Below, piece after piece: positions 51,192 to 59,072 of a stretch of 64,000 bases of DNA. Position 1 is the stretch's first letter; each line of letters starts with the position of its first letter. The stretch is from an uncultured bacterium (GTDB lineage Bacteria; Hydrogenedentota; Hydrogenedentia; Hydrogenedentales; CAILVY01): contig CALEDJ010000038.1 of NCBI GenBank assembly GCA_937951485.1, forward strand, positions 70,190 to 134,189. Reading direction: 5' to 3'. Made by a program: the position numbers and the translations under genes. The notes beneath the pieces were generated by a model that saw only the letters and a program-made list of their open reading frames with translations, ran no database searches and was not told the DNA's origin.

Positions 51192-51734
51192 CTACAGTCT
51201 GCGTTCCTGGAGTGCGCGCAGGATCAGGCCGGCCCGGTCGCTGGTCATGGCCTCAACGATCTTGCCGCGTTCCTTGGGTTTCACGAGATGCAGGATTTCG
51301 GCCACGTCTTCGATGGGCAACTGTTCGAGGCGTTCCGCCGCTTTGTCGGGCTTCATCACCGATATGGTGCTGGCGACGGTTTCAAGGCGGACCTTGCGCT
51401 CTTTTTCGGCGTCGGCGAGGGAATCGTCAATCTGTTTCTGGAGGTCCTCCAGGCGCTTCTGGAGTTGCGCGAGTTCCTGTTCGCGTTGCGCCACTTGGCT
51501 CTCGCGTCGTTTCAGTTCCTGTTCGCGCTGTTGCAGGGCGTTTTCGCGGCGTTTAACCTGCTGTACGAGCGGCGCGAGCGGGTCGGGGGGTGCGGCTTCG
51601 ATGGGGGCCGGCGGGGCCTGTCCGAAGACGCGCTGGAGCGCGTCCGTGGAGAGGTTGCCGGTCAGGTAGAGTGAGAGGACCAGGGTGGCTGCAAATGAGA
51701 GCAGCCCGATAAGCGCCATCACCACGGTTTTCAT
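51192..51734 (-). CDS. MotE-family flagellar protein (MgtE N-domain-like)
   Basis: Protein of 180 residues with one membrane helix at about 4-24 (VVMALIGLLSFAATLVLSLYLTG). A long coiled coil follows at about 55-125, rich in Glu, Gln, Lys and Arg. The C-terminal domain resembles the MgtE N-terminal fold (VASTISVMKPDKAAERLEQLPIEDVAEILHLVKPKERGKIVEAM). This layout is that of the small flagellar protein encoded directly after fliJ in many bacteria and named MotE in current annotation. ATG overlaps the fliJ stop by four bases. Confidence 0.82.
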   Translation of the reverse strand: MKTVVMALIGLLSFAATLVLSLYLTGNLSTDALQRVFGQAPPAPIEAAPPDPLAPLVQQVKRRENALQQREQELKRRESQVAQREQELAQLQKRLEDLQKQIDDSLADAEKERKVRLETVASTISVMKPDKAAERLEQLPIEDVAEILHLVKPKERGKIVEAMTSDRAGLILRALQERRL

Positions 51735-52222
51735 GGCTGCCTCCGATCCTTGGGTTGCGCCGTGCGCGCCGCCGAAGATTGTCGCAGGGCGGCGCGGGTT
51801 GTGGCGGCTTCGTCCAGGGCGGCCTGTTCCATCTTGCGCCGGTACAGAAGATTGGCCGATGCGCGCCGTTCCACGAGGCGTTCCATGACGCGGCGGGTTT
51901 TCGCCGAGGTCTCCAGTTCCACGCGCTTTTCTTCAGCGATGTTCTCCAACTGGCGGATATCGGCGTCCCTCGCGTCCCCCAGGCGCGCGAGATGCCGCTC
52001 ATATTGGTAATAGCGGCGCACTTCGTCCGCGTCGAAGCGACCCTGCGCGATGGCTTGCGCGGCGTGCAGGGCGCGCATCTGTTCTTCGGCGATCCGGGCG
52101 CGTTCGCGGCGCGCGGCATGGACCTGCCGCCGGGCCGACGCAAGCGCCTGGGCCTTGATGTCTTCCTGCCGCTTGCGGATGCGCAGGATGGTCTCGTAAT
52201 GCGCGATATCCTTGATCGCCAT
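51731..52222 (-). CDS. fliJ: Flagellar export chaperone FliJ
   Basis: Soluble, almost wholly helical protein of 163 residues, highly charged and predicted to form the two-helix coiled coil of FliJ (YETILRIRKRQEDIKAQALASARRQV near the start; EEKRVELETSAKTRRVMERLVERRASANLLYRRKMEQAALDEAAT near the end). FliJ couples the FliI ATPase to the export gate. Sequence conservation is low, and the name rests on fold pattern and position after fliI. Confidence 0.83.
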   Translation of the reverse strand: MAIKDIAHYETILRIRKRQEDIKAQALASARRQVHAARRERARIAEEQMRALHAAQAIAQGRFDADEVRRYYQYERHLARLGDARDADIRQLENIAEEKRVELETSAKTRRVMERLVERRASANLLYRRKMEQAALDEAATTRAALRQSSAARTAQPKDRRQP

Positions 52223-52226
52223 GCTG

Positions 52227-53543
52227 CTATCCCTTCAACGCGGCGGCCATGCGCGGTTCGATTTCCGTATAGGGGGACGCCTCGAAAAGTCCCTGTTGGA
52301 GGAATGCCCTTATTTTGGGCATGAGCCGCAGGGCGGTGTCAATTTCCGGGTTGCTTCCGGCGACGTACGCGCCGATATTCACCAGGTCCTCCGCGTCGCG
52401 GTAGGTGGCGAGAATCCGGCGGATGCGCGCCGCGAGCGCCTGGTGGCTCTCGCTGGTCACTTCGGTCATGGACCGGCTCACGCTTTCGAGCACGTCCACC
52501 GCGGGGTAGTGATTGCGCGTGGCCAATGCGCGCGACAGCGCGATGTGCCCGTCGGTGATGCTGCGCACCGCGTCGCCGATCGGGTCATTCAGGTCGTCCG
52601 CTTCCACCAGCACCGCGTAGAAGCCTGTGATGCTGCCTCGCCCATCCGCGCCGGCGCGCTCCAGCAGTTTGGGCAACAGCGCATAGACGGAGGGCGGGTA
52701 GCCCTTGGTGGTCGGCGGTTCGCCCACGGCCAGCCCGATTTCCCGTTGCGCCATCGCGAAGCGCGTCAGCGAGTCCATGACCAGCATGACATCGGCGCCC
52801 TGCGCCCGGAACCACTCCGCCACCGCCGTTGCCGCGTAGGCGCCGTTCAGGCGCACCAGGGCCGGCTCATCGGCCGTGGCGACCACCACCACGGACCGGC
52901 GCAACCCTTCCGGGCCGAGGTCGCCCTCGATGAATTCCCGAACCTCGCGACCGCGTTCGCCGATCAGGGCGATCACATTGACATCCGCGTTGGTATTGCG
53001 GGCAATCATGCCGATCATCTTGCTTTTGCCGACGCCGCTGCCGGACATGATAGCGATGCGCTGTCCTTTGCCGCAGGTGACGCAGGCATCCACGGCGCGG
53101 ATGCCCGTCGCAATCGGCTCGGCGATGCGGCGGCGCGCCATGGGCGGCGGCGGGTCTGCATGGAGCGGCACTTCCTGCGTCCAGGGCGGGGGCGTGCCGC
53201 CGTCAATGGGGTTTCCCATCGCGCCGATGACGCGGCCCAGCAATCCTTCGCCCACCCGCACCATGCGGGAATGGTGGGTGGGGATGAGCAGGTTGCCCGG
53301 AGCGATGCCGCGCATGCCGCCCAGCGGCATGAGCAGGATGCGGTGGTCCCGAAAACCCACGACTTCCACCGGAATGGGCATGCCCCCCCCCTCGGCCTGC
53401 ACGTAGCACAAGTCGCCGATCTTCATCTTTGGGCCGGTGGCCTGAATGGTCAGACCAGCGACTTCGGCGATCTTGCCATAGGCGACAATCGGTTCCGCGG
53501 CCTCGGCGCGCGCGAGGTACGCGCTCAGACTGACGGCGGGCAT
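52227..53543 (-). CDS. fliI: Flagellar type III export ATPase FliI
   Basis: Export ATPase of 438 residues, the usual length, related to the F1 beta subunit. Walker A is SGSGVGKS, followed by VIALIGERGREVREF, Walker B is VMLVMDSLTRFAMAQREIGLAVGEPPTTKGYPPSVYALLPKLLERAG, and the catalytic Glu lies in the GERGREV region. The start at 53543 has GGAAGGG eight bases upstream and overlaps the fliH stop by 19 bases; the longer frame to 53633 lies within fliH and is rejected. Confidence 0.95.
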   Translation of the reverse strand: MPAVSLSAYLARAEAAEPIVAYGKIAEVAGLTIQATGPKMKIGDLCYVQAEGGGMPIPVEVVGFRDHRILLMPLGGMRGIAPGNLLIPTHHSRMVRVGEGLLGRVIGAMGNPIDGGTPPPWTQEVPLHADPPPPMARRRIAEPIATGIRAVDACVTCGKGQRIAIMSGSGVGKSKMIGMIARNTNADVNVIALIGERGREVREFIEGDLGPEGLRRSVVVVATADEPALVRLNGAYAATAVAEWFRAQGADVMLVMDSLTRFAMAQREIGLAVGEPPTTKGYPPSVYALLPKLLERAGADGRGSITGFYAVLVEADDLNDPIGDAVRSITDGHIALSRALATRNHYPAVDVLESVSRSMTEVTSESHQALAARIRRILATYRDAEDLVNIGAYVAGSNPEIDTALRLMPKIRAFLQQGLFEASPYTEIEPRMAAALKG

Positions 53544-54238
53544 GCATCCGACCCTTCCAGCGCGCTCAGGAGGTTGCCCAGCAGGGTTTCGAGGCGGGCG
53601 TCCACGTGCATCCGTTCGGATTCCACGATACAACCTCCGGGCGACACGGAATCCGACGCCTGGACTTCGAGGATGTCAACGCCTGGAAAATCCTCCAACA
53701 GGCGTATCTTCCGGGCGCGCAGCGCCTCCAGGTCGGCGGGATGCACCCGCACCACGAGCCGCTGTCGGTCGGCGATTTTCTCCAGGGCGCGCCGGACCGT
53801 ATTGTGGATGAGTTCGGGGTCTTCGCGTGATTCGCGCGCGAGAATCCGCCGCACGATCAGCGCCGTCAACTCGATCACCTGCGGCGTGAGCGATGCCAGA
53901 AATTCCTCACGCGCCCTGCGAATCGCCTCAGCGGCGCTTTCCAGGGCCGCGGCCGACTGCGCCACCGATTGCGCAAAGTGGTCGCGGCCGGCTTCCATGC
54001 CGCGCTCAAAGGCCTCGGCGTAGGCTTCCTGAATCTTCTGGGCCGCTTCTTCACGCGCTTCGGCCAAAACCGCGCGGCGTATGGCTTCGGGATCGGTGTA
54101 GTCGGGACGCGTCGGATCACCGATGGGTGCAAGATCGAGCCGGGGCGCTTCCCGGGGCGGGAATTCCTCCAGCGTGTCGGTTGCGACACGCACGGCAGCG
54201 CGCCTGTGCGCGCCATCCACCTTAATGACCCTCTCCAT
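53525..54238 (-). CDS. fliH: Flagellar assembly protein FliH
   Basis: Regulator of FliI, 237 residues. The middle is a helical stretch with spaced Ala/Gly and Glu (REEAAQKIQEAYAEAFERGMEAGRDHFAQSV), the GxxxG-like helix typical of FliH. The C-terminal half resembles the V-type ATPase E-subunit domain (VIELTALIVRRILARESREDPELIHNTVRRALEKI, LVVRVHPADLEAL, VSPGGCIVESERMHVDARLETLL). Located between fliG and fliI in the normal order. Confidence 0.88.
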   Translation of the reverse strand: MERVIKVDGAHRRAAVRVATDTLEEFPPREAPRLDLAPIGDPTRPDYTDPEAIRRAVLAEAREEAAQKIQEAYAEAFERGMEAGRDHFAQSVAQSAAALESAAEAIRRAREEFLASLTPQVIELTALIVRRILARESREDPELIHNTVRRALEKIADRQRLVVRVHPADLEALRARKIRLLEDFPGVDILEVQASDSVSPGGCIVESERMHVDARLETLLGNLLSALEGSDACPPSV

Positions 54239-54290
54239 GCACCCAATGCTCCCTGCCGCGGCGGGGCGGAAAACCCGGACGCAGCCGCTG

Positions 54291-55337
54291 TCAGACCAGA
54301 ATCTCGTCCCTCTCGCCGCCGCCGCGCCCGGAGATGATCAGTTCGCCCGCTTCTTCCAGGCGGCGGATTGTCGCCACGATGCGCTGTTGCGCCTCCTCCA
54401 CGTTCTTGAGACGGGTCGGCCCCATGTATTCGATTTCTTCCTTGATCATTTCGCGGGCGCGCTCCGACATATTCCGGAAAATCTTGTCCGTCACTTCGTC
54501 GCTGGCGTTCTTGAGCGACAGGGCGAGGTCTTTCGTTTCGATCTCCCGCAACATCTTCTGAATGCCGGTGTCATCCACGTAGATGATGTCGTCAAAGGTG
54601 AACATGAGCCGGGCGATTTCGTCGGCCAGTTCCGGATCGCGCTCTTCCAGTTCCGCCATGATGGTCTTTTCCGCGGTGCGCTCGACGCGGTTGAGGATTT
54701 CCGCCACGTCCTTCACGCCGCCGGCAAAGGTGAATCCCTGGCTGAAGATGGCGGCCATTTTCCGTTCGAGCACGCGCTCCACTTCGCGCACGATTTCCGG
54801 CGCGGTGCGGTCCATGGTGGCGATGCGCATGACGACGTCGGACTGCACATTCTGCGGCAGGGCGGTGAGGACAATCGCGGCGGTGGCGGGTTCCAGATGC
54901 GCGAGAATCAACGCGATGGTCTGGGGGTGCTCATCCTGAATGAAACTGGAAATCTGGGCGGGATCGGCCTTTTTGAGAAACTGAAACGGGACCTCCTGCA
55001 GGCTGTTCTGAATTCGGTTGAGGATTTCAAAGGCGCGTTCCGCGCCAAAGGACTGTTCGAGCAGGTCCTTGGCGAAATCAATGCCGCCTTGCGCCACGAA
55101 CTGCTTGGCCACGGCCATCTGGTGCAGTTCGTCGAAAACAGCCGCCTTCAAATCCGGGTCAATCGTGCCCAGGCCGGAAATATCCAGCGTGATTTGGTCC
55201 ACTTCATCCTCGCGGAGTTGGGCCAAAACGCGGCCCGCGTTCTCCGGTCCCAGGCAGGCCAGCAGGATCGCCGCCTTCTGCCGACCGTCCAACTCCTCCA
55301 GTGTGAGTTTTTTATCCTTCTTCTTGGCCATGCTCAC
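54291..55337 (-). CDS. fliG: Flagellar motor switch protein FliG
   Basis: C-ring torque protein of 348 residues. All three FliG domains are visible: N-terminal (LDGRQKAAILLACLGPENAGRVLAQLREDEVDQITLDI), middle (IQDEHPQTIALILAHLEPATAAIVLTALP with the EHPQT motif at about 140-145) and C-terminal (MFTFDDIIYVDDTGIQKMLREIETKDLALSLKNASDEVTDKIFRNMSERAREMIKEEIEYMGPTRLKNVEEAQQRIV), which carries the charged torque residues. ATG overlaps the fliF stop by four bases. Confidence 0.97.
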   Translation of the reverse strand: MSMAKKKDKKLTLEELDGRQKAAILLACLGPENAGRVLAQLREDEVDQITLDISGLGTIDPDLKAAVFDELHQMAVAKQFVAQGGIDFAKDLLEQSFGAERAFEILNRIQNSLQEVPFQFLKKADPAQISSFIQDEHPQTIALILAHLEPATAAIVLTALPQNVQSDVVMRIATMDRTAPEIVREVERVLERKMAAIFSQGFTFAGGVKDVAEILNRVERTAEKTIMAELEERDPELADEIARLMFTFDDIIYVDDTGIQKMLREIETKDLALSLKNASDEVTDKIFRNMSERAREMIKEEIEYMGPTRLKNVEEAQQRIVATIRRLEEAGELIISGRGGGERDEILV

Positions 55338-56908
55338 TCATGCTCTTCCGCCATCCAACCCCGCAACAACGCCGCCACTCCCTGCGGTTCTTCCCGCGCC
55401 ATGCGGTTGACTTCCATGGCCACGTCGTGGCGCCGCAAATCCTCGCGGGTCGCCTCGGGCAGCGGAATCACTTCCTCTTCCTCCTCGCCCGGCGCTTCTA
55501 TCGCCCGACCCAGCAGCACCCGGAGCACATAAAAGCCCGCCAGAATGGCCAGAATCTGCGCGACAGTCCACACCCACTGCATCCGTTGCGTCCATTGCGC
55601 GGCGGCCCGCGCCTCGTCCCGCGCGGCGACCGCGATTGGCAGTTGATCAATGGCGAAGGGATGATCATGAATCGCCACCTCCGTGGGAATCTCACCCTCG
55701 CCCACAGCCGCCTTCGCCAGATCGATATACGCCTGCCGGCGGTCCTCCGACAGGCCCACGTACTCCCGAACCGTGTTGCCCGCTTCGTCCGTTGTCTCCT
55801 GATAGTCGCCCTCCACGATCAGGGCCACCTGGAATTTTACCACATCTCCGGGGTCGGTGCGCGTCTTCGTCACCGTCCGTGAAGGCTCATAATTGATGAT
55901 CTCCTCCTCTGTCTCCTCGGTCGTCACCACGCCTCCCGCCGCCGCTGCGGCCTCAGGCACATTGGCGAAAGCGCCCGGAGCGCCTTCCGGCAGCCGTTCC
56001 GCGCTGCTGACGCTGACAGTCGAGGTGAAGGTGCTCAGTTCCGTGCCCTCGCTCACCTTCTCGTCGCTGATCTCCTTGTGATCAAAGTTCAGTTTCGCGC
56101 TCACCGTGACGGTGCCGCGCACGCCCAGTTCCCGCAGTTTGGCGAGCAATTTGCTCTCCCGCTGCTTTTCCCAGTCCGCCACCAGTTCCAGTTTGGAGTT
56201 GGCGATGGAGGCGAAATCGGATTGCGGCGGCAGATAGAGCACATCGCCCCGCGTCGTCGTCACGGTGATGTTGCCGGGATGCAGGTTCGGGCCCCCCGCG
56301 TGCGCCACCATGTTCACAATCGCCTTCACCTCCTGCTTGCTCAGCGGCCGCGTCACTTCCAACGTCACCGCCGCCTCCGACGGACGTTGCTCGGAAACGA
56401 ACAACTCCTCCTTCGCCTCGCGGATGAGGACATAGGAATACTCGATGAATTCAAAGGCGTTGAGTTGCCGTTCGATTTCCCCCTGGATGGCCCGCATGAA
56501 CTTCACGTCCTGCAGCCACTGATTGGTCATCAGTTCCCGTTCCTGGAAAAGTTCCAGGCCCGGCGTCACGCGCCGGCCCACAGGCAGGCCGCTCTCGGAC
56601 AGCAGCAGTTGTGCGCGGCTGCGATGCTGCACCGGCACCAGGACGGTCCGGTTGTTGTTTTCCAGCCGGTAGGCGATGTTCTGCTGGGTCAGAATATCTA
56701 CGATCTTGGTGACCTGATCCGGCTCGACATTGGCGGTGAGCGTCACATATTGGGGGCGGGCGCCCGTCACCACCAGGATGACCATCAACGCCACCACCGC
56801 CGCCCCCGCCAGCACAATGTTGATGCGGGCGCTCAGCGACAGGCGTTGCCACGCCTGGATGATCCCGCTCAAAAGTTGGCGCAAAAAGTCCACAGGGCTA
56901 CACCCCAT
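55334..56908 (-). CDS. fliF: Flagellar MS-ring protein FliF
   Basis: MS-ring protein of 524 residues. Two membrane helices flank the periplasmic part, at about 29-48 (INIVLAGAAVVALMVILVVTG) and 447-467 (VWTVAQILAILAGFYVLRVLLG). YscJ/FliF motifs are present (ANVEPDQVTKIVDILTQQNIAYRL, LFQERELMTNQWLQDVKFMRAIQGEIERQL, VTLEVTRPLSKQEVKAIVNMVAHAGGPNLHPGNITVTT). An acidic C-terminal tail binds FliG. No clear ribosome site precedes the ATG at 56908; a GTG five codons later is possible. Confidence 0.95.
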   Translation of the reverse strand: MGCSPVDFLRQLLSGIIQAWQRLSLSARINIVLAGAAVVALMVILVVTGARPQYVTLTANVEPDQVTKIVDILTQQNIAYRLENNNRTVLVPVQHRSRAQLLLSESGLPVGRRVTPGLELFQERELMTNQWLQDVKFMRAIQGEIERQLNAFEFIEYSYVLIREAKEELFVSEQRPSEAAVTLEVTRPLSKQEVKAIVNMVAHAGGPNLHPGNITVTTTRGDVLYLPPQSDFASIANSKLELVADWEKQRESKLLAKLRELGVRGTVTVSAKLNFDHKEISDEKVSEGTELSTFTSTVSVSSAERLPEGAPGAFANVPEAAAAAGGVVTTEETEEEIINYEPSRTVTKTRTDPGDVVKFQVALIVEGDYQETTDEAGNTVREYVGLSEDRRQAYIDLAKAAVGEGEIPTEVAIHDHPFAIDQLPIAVAARDEARAAAQWTQRMQWVWTVAQILAILAGFYVLRVLLGRAIEAPGEEEEEVIPLPEATREDLRRHDVAMEVNRMAREEPQGVAALLRGWMAEEHE

Positions 56909-57357
56909 CGCCGTCCGGCGGCATCCGCCGGGAACGGCCTTTTTTCCTCAGCCCCGCCGGATGCTCCGGCGCGCCGCTGCACCCTATCCACATCTTGCGC
57001 CCGAACGCCGCGCGTTCGCAACAATCATGAACCGGGAAATGCGGGACCCCGCATTTGTACCCTCATTTCCCGCCGCGTCTTCGCCAATGAGGACCGGCGC
57101 GGCGATTGCCGCCGCACATCGCGCCGGTTCGTCGCGTTGTCCCCCATTGGCATGGGCTGGATTCAATTATAACCTCCGCCGATACGGCGGCGAACGCCCA
57201 TCGTCATGTCCGCCGCCGGGAACGCTGCGCGCCGGCAAATCACGGATCGGGTCCAGGGGAATGCAGCCCTGCATTTCCCGCCGGAATCCCGCGCCTGGCG
57301 CGCCCGCGCTTCAATTGTCCCGGATGCGCCGGTCCGCCCCGCGGCCATCGGGCCGCA
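56909..57357. other. 449-bp structured gap between fliE and fliF
   Basis: No gene is supported. Two hairpin regions share the GGGAAATGC motif. At 57033-57072, AAATGCGG/CCGCATTT (57037-57056, loop GACC) competes with CGGGAAATG/CATTTCCCG (57033-57041 with 57064-57072). At 57257-57279, AATGCAG/CTGCATT is flanked by GGG/CCC. The rest is very GC-rich with small GGCGC-type inverted repeats. Confidence 0.5.
57033..57072 (-). other. Mutually exclusive hairpins upstream of fliF
   Basis: Two perfect stems use the same AAATG segment: an inner 8-bp stem (57037-57044 with 57049-57056) and an outer 9-bp stem (57033-57041 with 57064-57072). Only one can form at a time. The element lies 125-165 bases before the fliF start on the flagellar transcript, so an attenuation-like role is possible but unproven. 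Confidence 0.45.
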
Positions 57358-57675
57358 TCAGACCTGCATCCGCATGATCTCCTCATAGGCCGCGACGACC
57401 TTGTTCCGCACGGTCATCATGGTCTGAAACGCCACATCCGCCCGCTCCACCGCCAGCATGGCCTCCGCCACATCGGTAATCTCGCCCGCCACCAACTGCT
57501 TGATGGTCTTGTCCGCCTCATTCTGCAAACGCTGCACCTCTGTCACCGCCTCCGCCAACACCGCCTTGAATGACGCCCCGCCTTCCGGCGCGCGCGGCTG
57601 CGGCGGGCGCATCTGCAGCGGGCTGACTTCTACAGGGCGTGCGCCCAGTCCCGGCACTTTCAGCGGATCAACCAT
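57358..57675 (-). CDS. fliE: Flagellar hook-basal body protein FliE
   Basis: Small MS-ring-to-rod adaptor of 105 residues. The conserved C-terminal half reads ASFKAVLAEAVTEVQRLQNEADKTIKQLVAGEITDVAEAMLAVERADVAFQTMMTVRNKVVAAYEEIMRMQV, nearly the full family consensus. The N-terminal 30 residues are Pro-rich and variable, as usual. It follows flgC by 25 bases. Confidence 0.95.
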   Translation of the reverse strand: MVDPLKVPGLGARPVEVSPLQMRPPQPRAPEGGASFKAVLAEAVTEVQRLQNEADKTIKQLVAGEITDVAEAMLAVERADVAFQTMMTVRNKVVAAYEEIMRMQV

Positions 57676-57700
57676 ATCCCATCAATCCCACGCTGGCGGC

Positions 57701-58123
57701 TCACCTCTGTATGATTTCCAGCGCCCGCTGCCGCATCCGGCTGCTGGACACAATCACTGCAATGTTCGCTTCATAGGCCCGCTGGGCCGATATCAGGTCC
57801 ACCATCTCCACCACCACGTTCACATTCGGATATTGCACATACCCGTCGGGGTCCGCATCGGGATGCTGCGGATCAAAAACGGTTCGAAGCGGCGTCGCGT
57901 CCGGCACTATTTTCTTGACACGAACACCCAGTTTCTGGGGATTCGCACCCCGCCGAATCTGCTCCCCCCGAAGTATCGTCAACTGTCGCCGAAACGCCCC
58001 CCCGCCATCCGGCGTGCGGGTCGTTTCCGCATTCGCGAGGTTGTTCGCGATCACGTTCATCCGCATGCGCTGGGCACGAAGCCCGCTCACGGCAATGTCA
58101 CGCGCTGAAATGGCTTCGATCAT
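57701..58123 (-). CDS. flgC: Flagellar proximal rod protein FlgC
   Basis: Rod subunit of 140 residues. The N-terminal rod motif AISARDIAVSGLRAQRMRMNVIANNLANAETTRTPDGGGAFRRQLTIL and the C-terminal motif VQYPNVNVVVEMVDLISAQRAYEANIAVIVSSSRMRQRALEII are complete. It is 11 bases downstream of flgB. Export is by the flagellar system. Confidence 0.96.
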   Translation of the reverse strand: MIEAISARDIAVSGLRAQRMRMNVIANNLANAETTRTPDGGGAFRRQLTILRGEQIRRGANPQKLGVRVKKIVPDATPLRTVFDPQHPDADPDGYVQYPNVNVVVEMVDLISAQRAYEANIAVIVSSSRMRQRALEIIQR

Positions 58124-58134
58124 GTTCCCCTTTC

Positions 58135-58533
58135 TTAACGCGCCAGCGCATTCAACATGTTCTTCACCATTTCAAAGCGCTTGGCGGTCAGCGCGGCGTA
58201 AGTCGTGTACCTGCTGGTATTTTCGGACAACTTCGCCATCTGATCGTCCAAGTCCACCTTATTGTAGTCATTTTTGGACAAAAATGCAAGACGTTCGAAT
58301 TGTGGTTTATGTTGGGTGAAATCGAGGTGGCGGGGTCGGCTCGTGCGGAGGGCGAGGCCGCCCCGCCCCTCGAGGGCTGCGCGCAGGGTCTTCTGGAAAT
58401 CCATCTCGACCGGCACGTAGTTCGGCGTGTCCACATTGGCGATGTTCTGCGCCAGGTAACGGTGATGCAATGCCGCCGTGCGCATGCCTTCCACCAGCAC
58501 GCGCGTGGCGTCAATCCCGGCAAAAGGGGTCAT
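58135..58533 (-). CDS. flgB: Flagellar proximal rod protein FlgB
   Basis: Rod subunit of 132 residues and first gene of the flagellar cluster. The motifs MRTAALHHRYLAQNIANVDTPNYVPVEMDFQKTLRAAL and NKVDLDDQMAKLSENTSRYTTYAALTAKRFEMVKNML are diagnostic. ATG at 58533 has GAGAGG six bases upstream. A near-consensus sigma-54 promoter (58580-58595) would start transcription about 36 bases before it. Confidence 0.95.
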   Translation of the reverse strand: MTPFAGIDATRVLVEGMRTAALHHRYLAQNIANVDTPNYVPVEMDFQKTLRAALEGRGGLALRTSRPRHLDFTQHKPQFERLAFLSKNDYNKVDLDDQMAKLSENTSRYTTYAALTAKRFEMVKNMLNALAR

Positions 58534-58579
58534 GATATTCCTCTCCCACCCCCGGAAGATGCGGGGTCATCCAGGCAAG

Positions 58580-58595
58580 AGCAATGCCCATGCCA
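58580..58595 (-). promoter_or_regulatory. Sigma-54 (-24/-12) promoter before flgB
   Basis: On the minus strand the sequence TGGCATGGGCATTGCT matches the RpoN consensus TGGCACG-N4-TTGCW in all but one fixed position. GG and GC are exactly ten bases apart. It lies 47 bases from the flgB ATG. Flagellar control by sigma-54 is known in many bacteria. An enhancer-binding activator would be required. Confidence 0.75.
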
Positions 58596-58902
58596 GGGTA
58601 TCATTTGAATGTAAGTTATTAAAAAATAATGACATAAGAGGACCTTGCGCACGGCGAAACGCGACCCCGAATCGGTAAGGAATGCCGAGAAGAGGGCGTT
58701 TTTTCCCATCCAACCCAAGAGAGGGAGGCGATCAGCGCCAGAACCGGCGCTTGCCGCCCGCACACCGATAAATGGGTATGTCAGACTTGATAAACCTTTG
58801 CCGCAAAAGTTGACCAACCCAGTCAAACAGGGGTGTTCTGACCATCTCCGCAAATCGTTTTCGCAAAATATGTTACGACTTTTTCTGGCAATGCGCCGGA
58901 AT

Positions 58903-58917
58903 TGGCATCGAAATTGC
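58903..58917 (+). promoter_or_regulatory. Sigma-54-like (-24/-12) promoter before the PEP-CTERM gene
   Basis: TGGCATCGAAATTGC on the plus strand has GG-N10-GC spacing and the TGGCA and TTGC halves of the RpoN consensus. Transcription would start near 58929, leaving a leader of about 144 bases. PEP-CTERM genes are often associated with a sigma-54 activator (PrsR). Confidence 0.6.
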
Positions 58918-58933
58918 CCATTATAGGGTACGC

Positions 58934-58954
58934 GGTGTTCATGCAGTGAACGCC
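58934..58954 (+). other. Leader hairpin before the PEP-CTERM gene
   Basis: An 8-bp stem with one G-U pair (58934-58941 with 58947-58954, loop TGCAG) begins about five bases after the predicted start. It may stabilise the leader RNA. Confidence 0.4.
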
Positions 58955-59072
58955 GACAAGGTTTTTGTGGGTTGAAACTTGAATCTGCGGGGATGTGGCG
59001 TGAGACACGGAGGGCGTGTGAGGTTCTCCCGGGGCATCCAACGCGGGCAACAACACAAGGAGGATAAAGCAA

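Larger units (their letters stand above)
58534..59072. other. 539-bp divergent control region between flgB and the PEP-CTERM gene
   Basis: The region holds a sigma-54-like promoter for each divergent gene (58580-58595 minus, 58903-58917 plus). An AT-rich block with a TTATT-AAAA-AATAA inverted repeat lies at 58616-58629. A hairpin lies at 58934-58954, just after the predicted PEP-CTERM transcription start. The short open frame at 58645-58926 is basic and featureless and is not called a gene. Confidence 0.6.

Noticed and set aside
51192-51734. Magnesium transporter MgtE fragment
   Set aside because: Only the N-domain-like fold is shared; the membrane helix, coiled coil and place after fliJ indicate the flagellar MotE-type protein.
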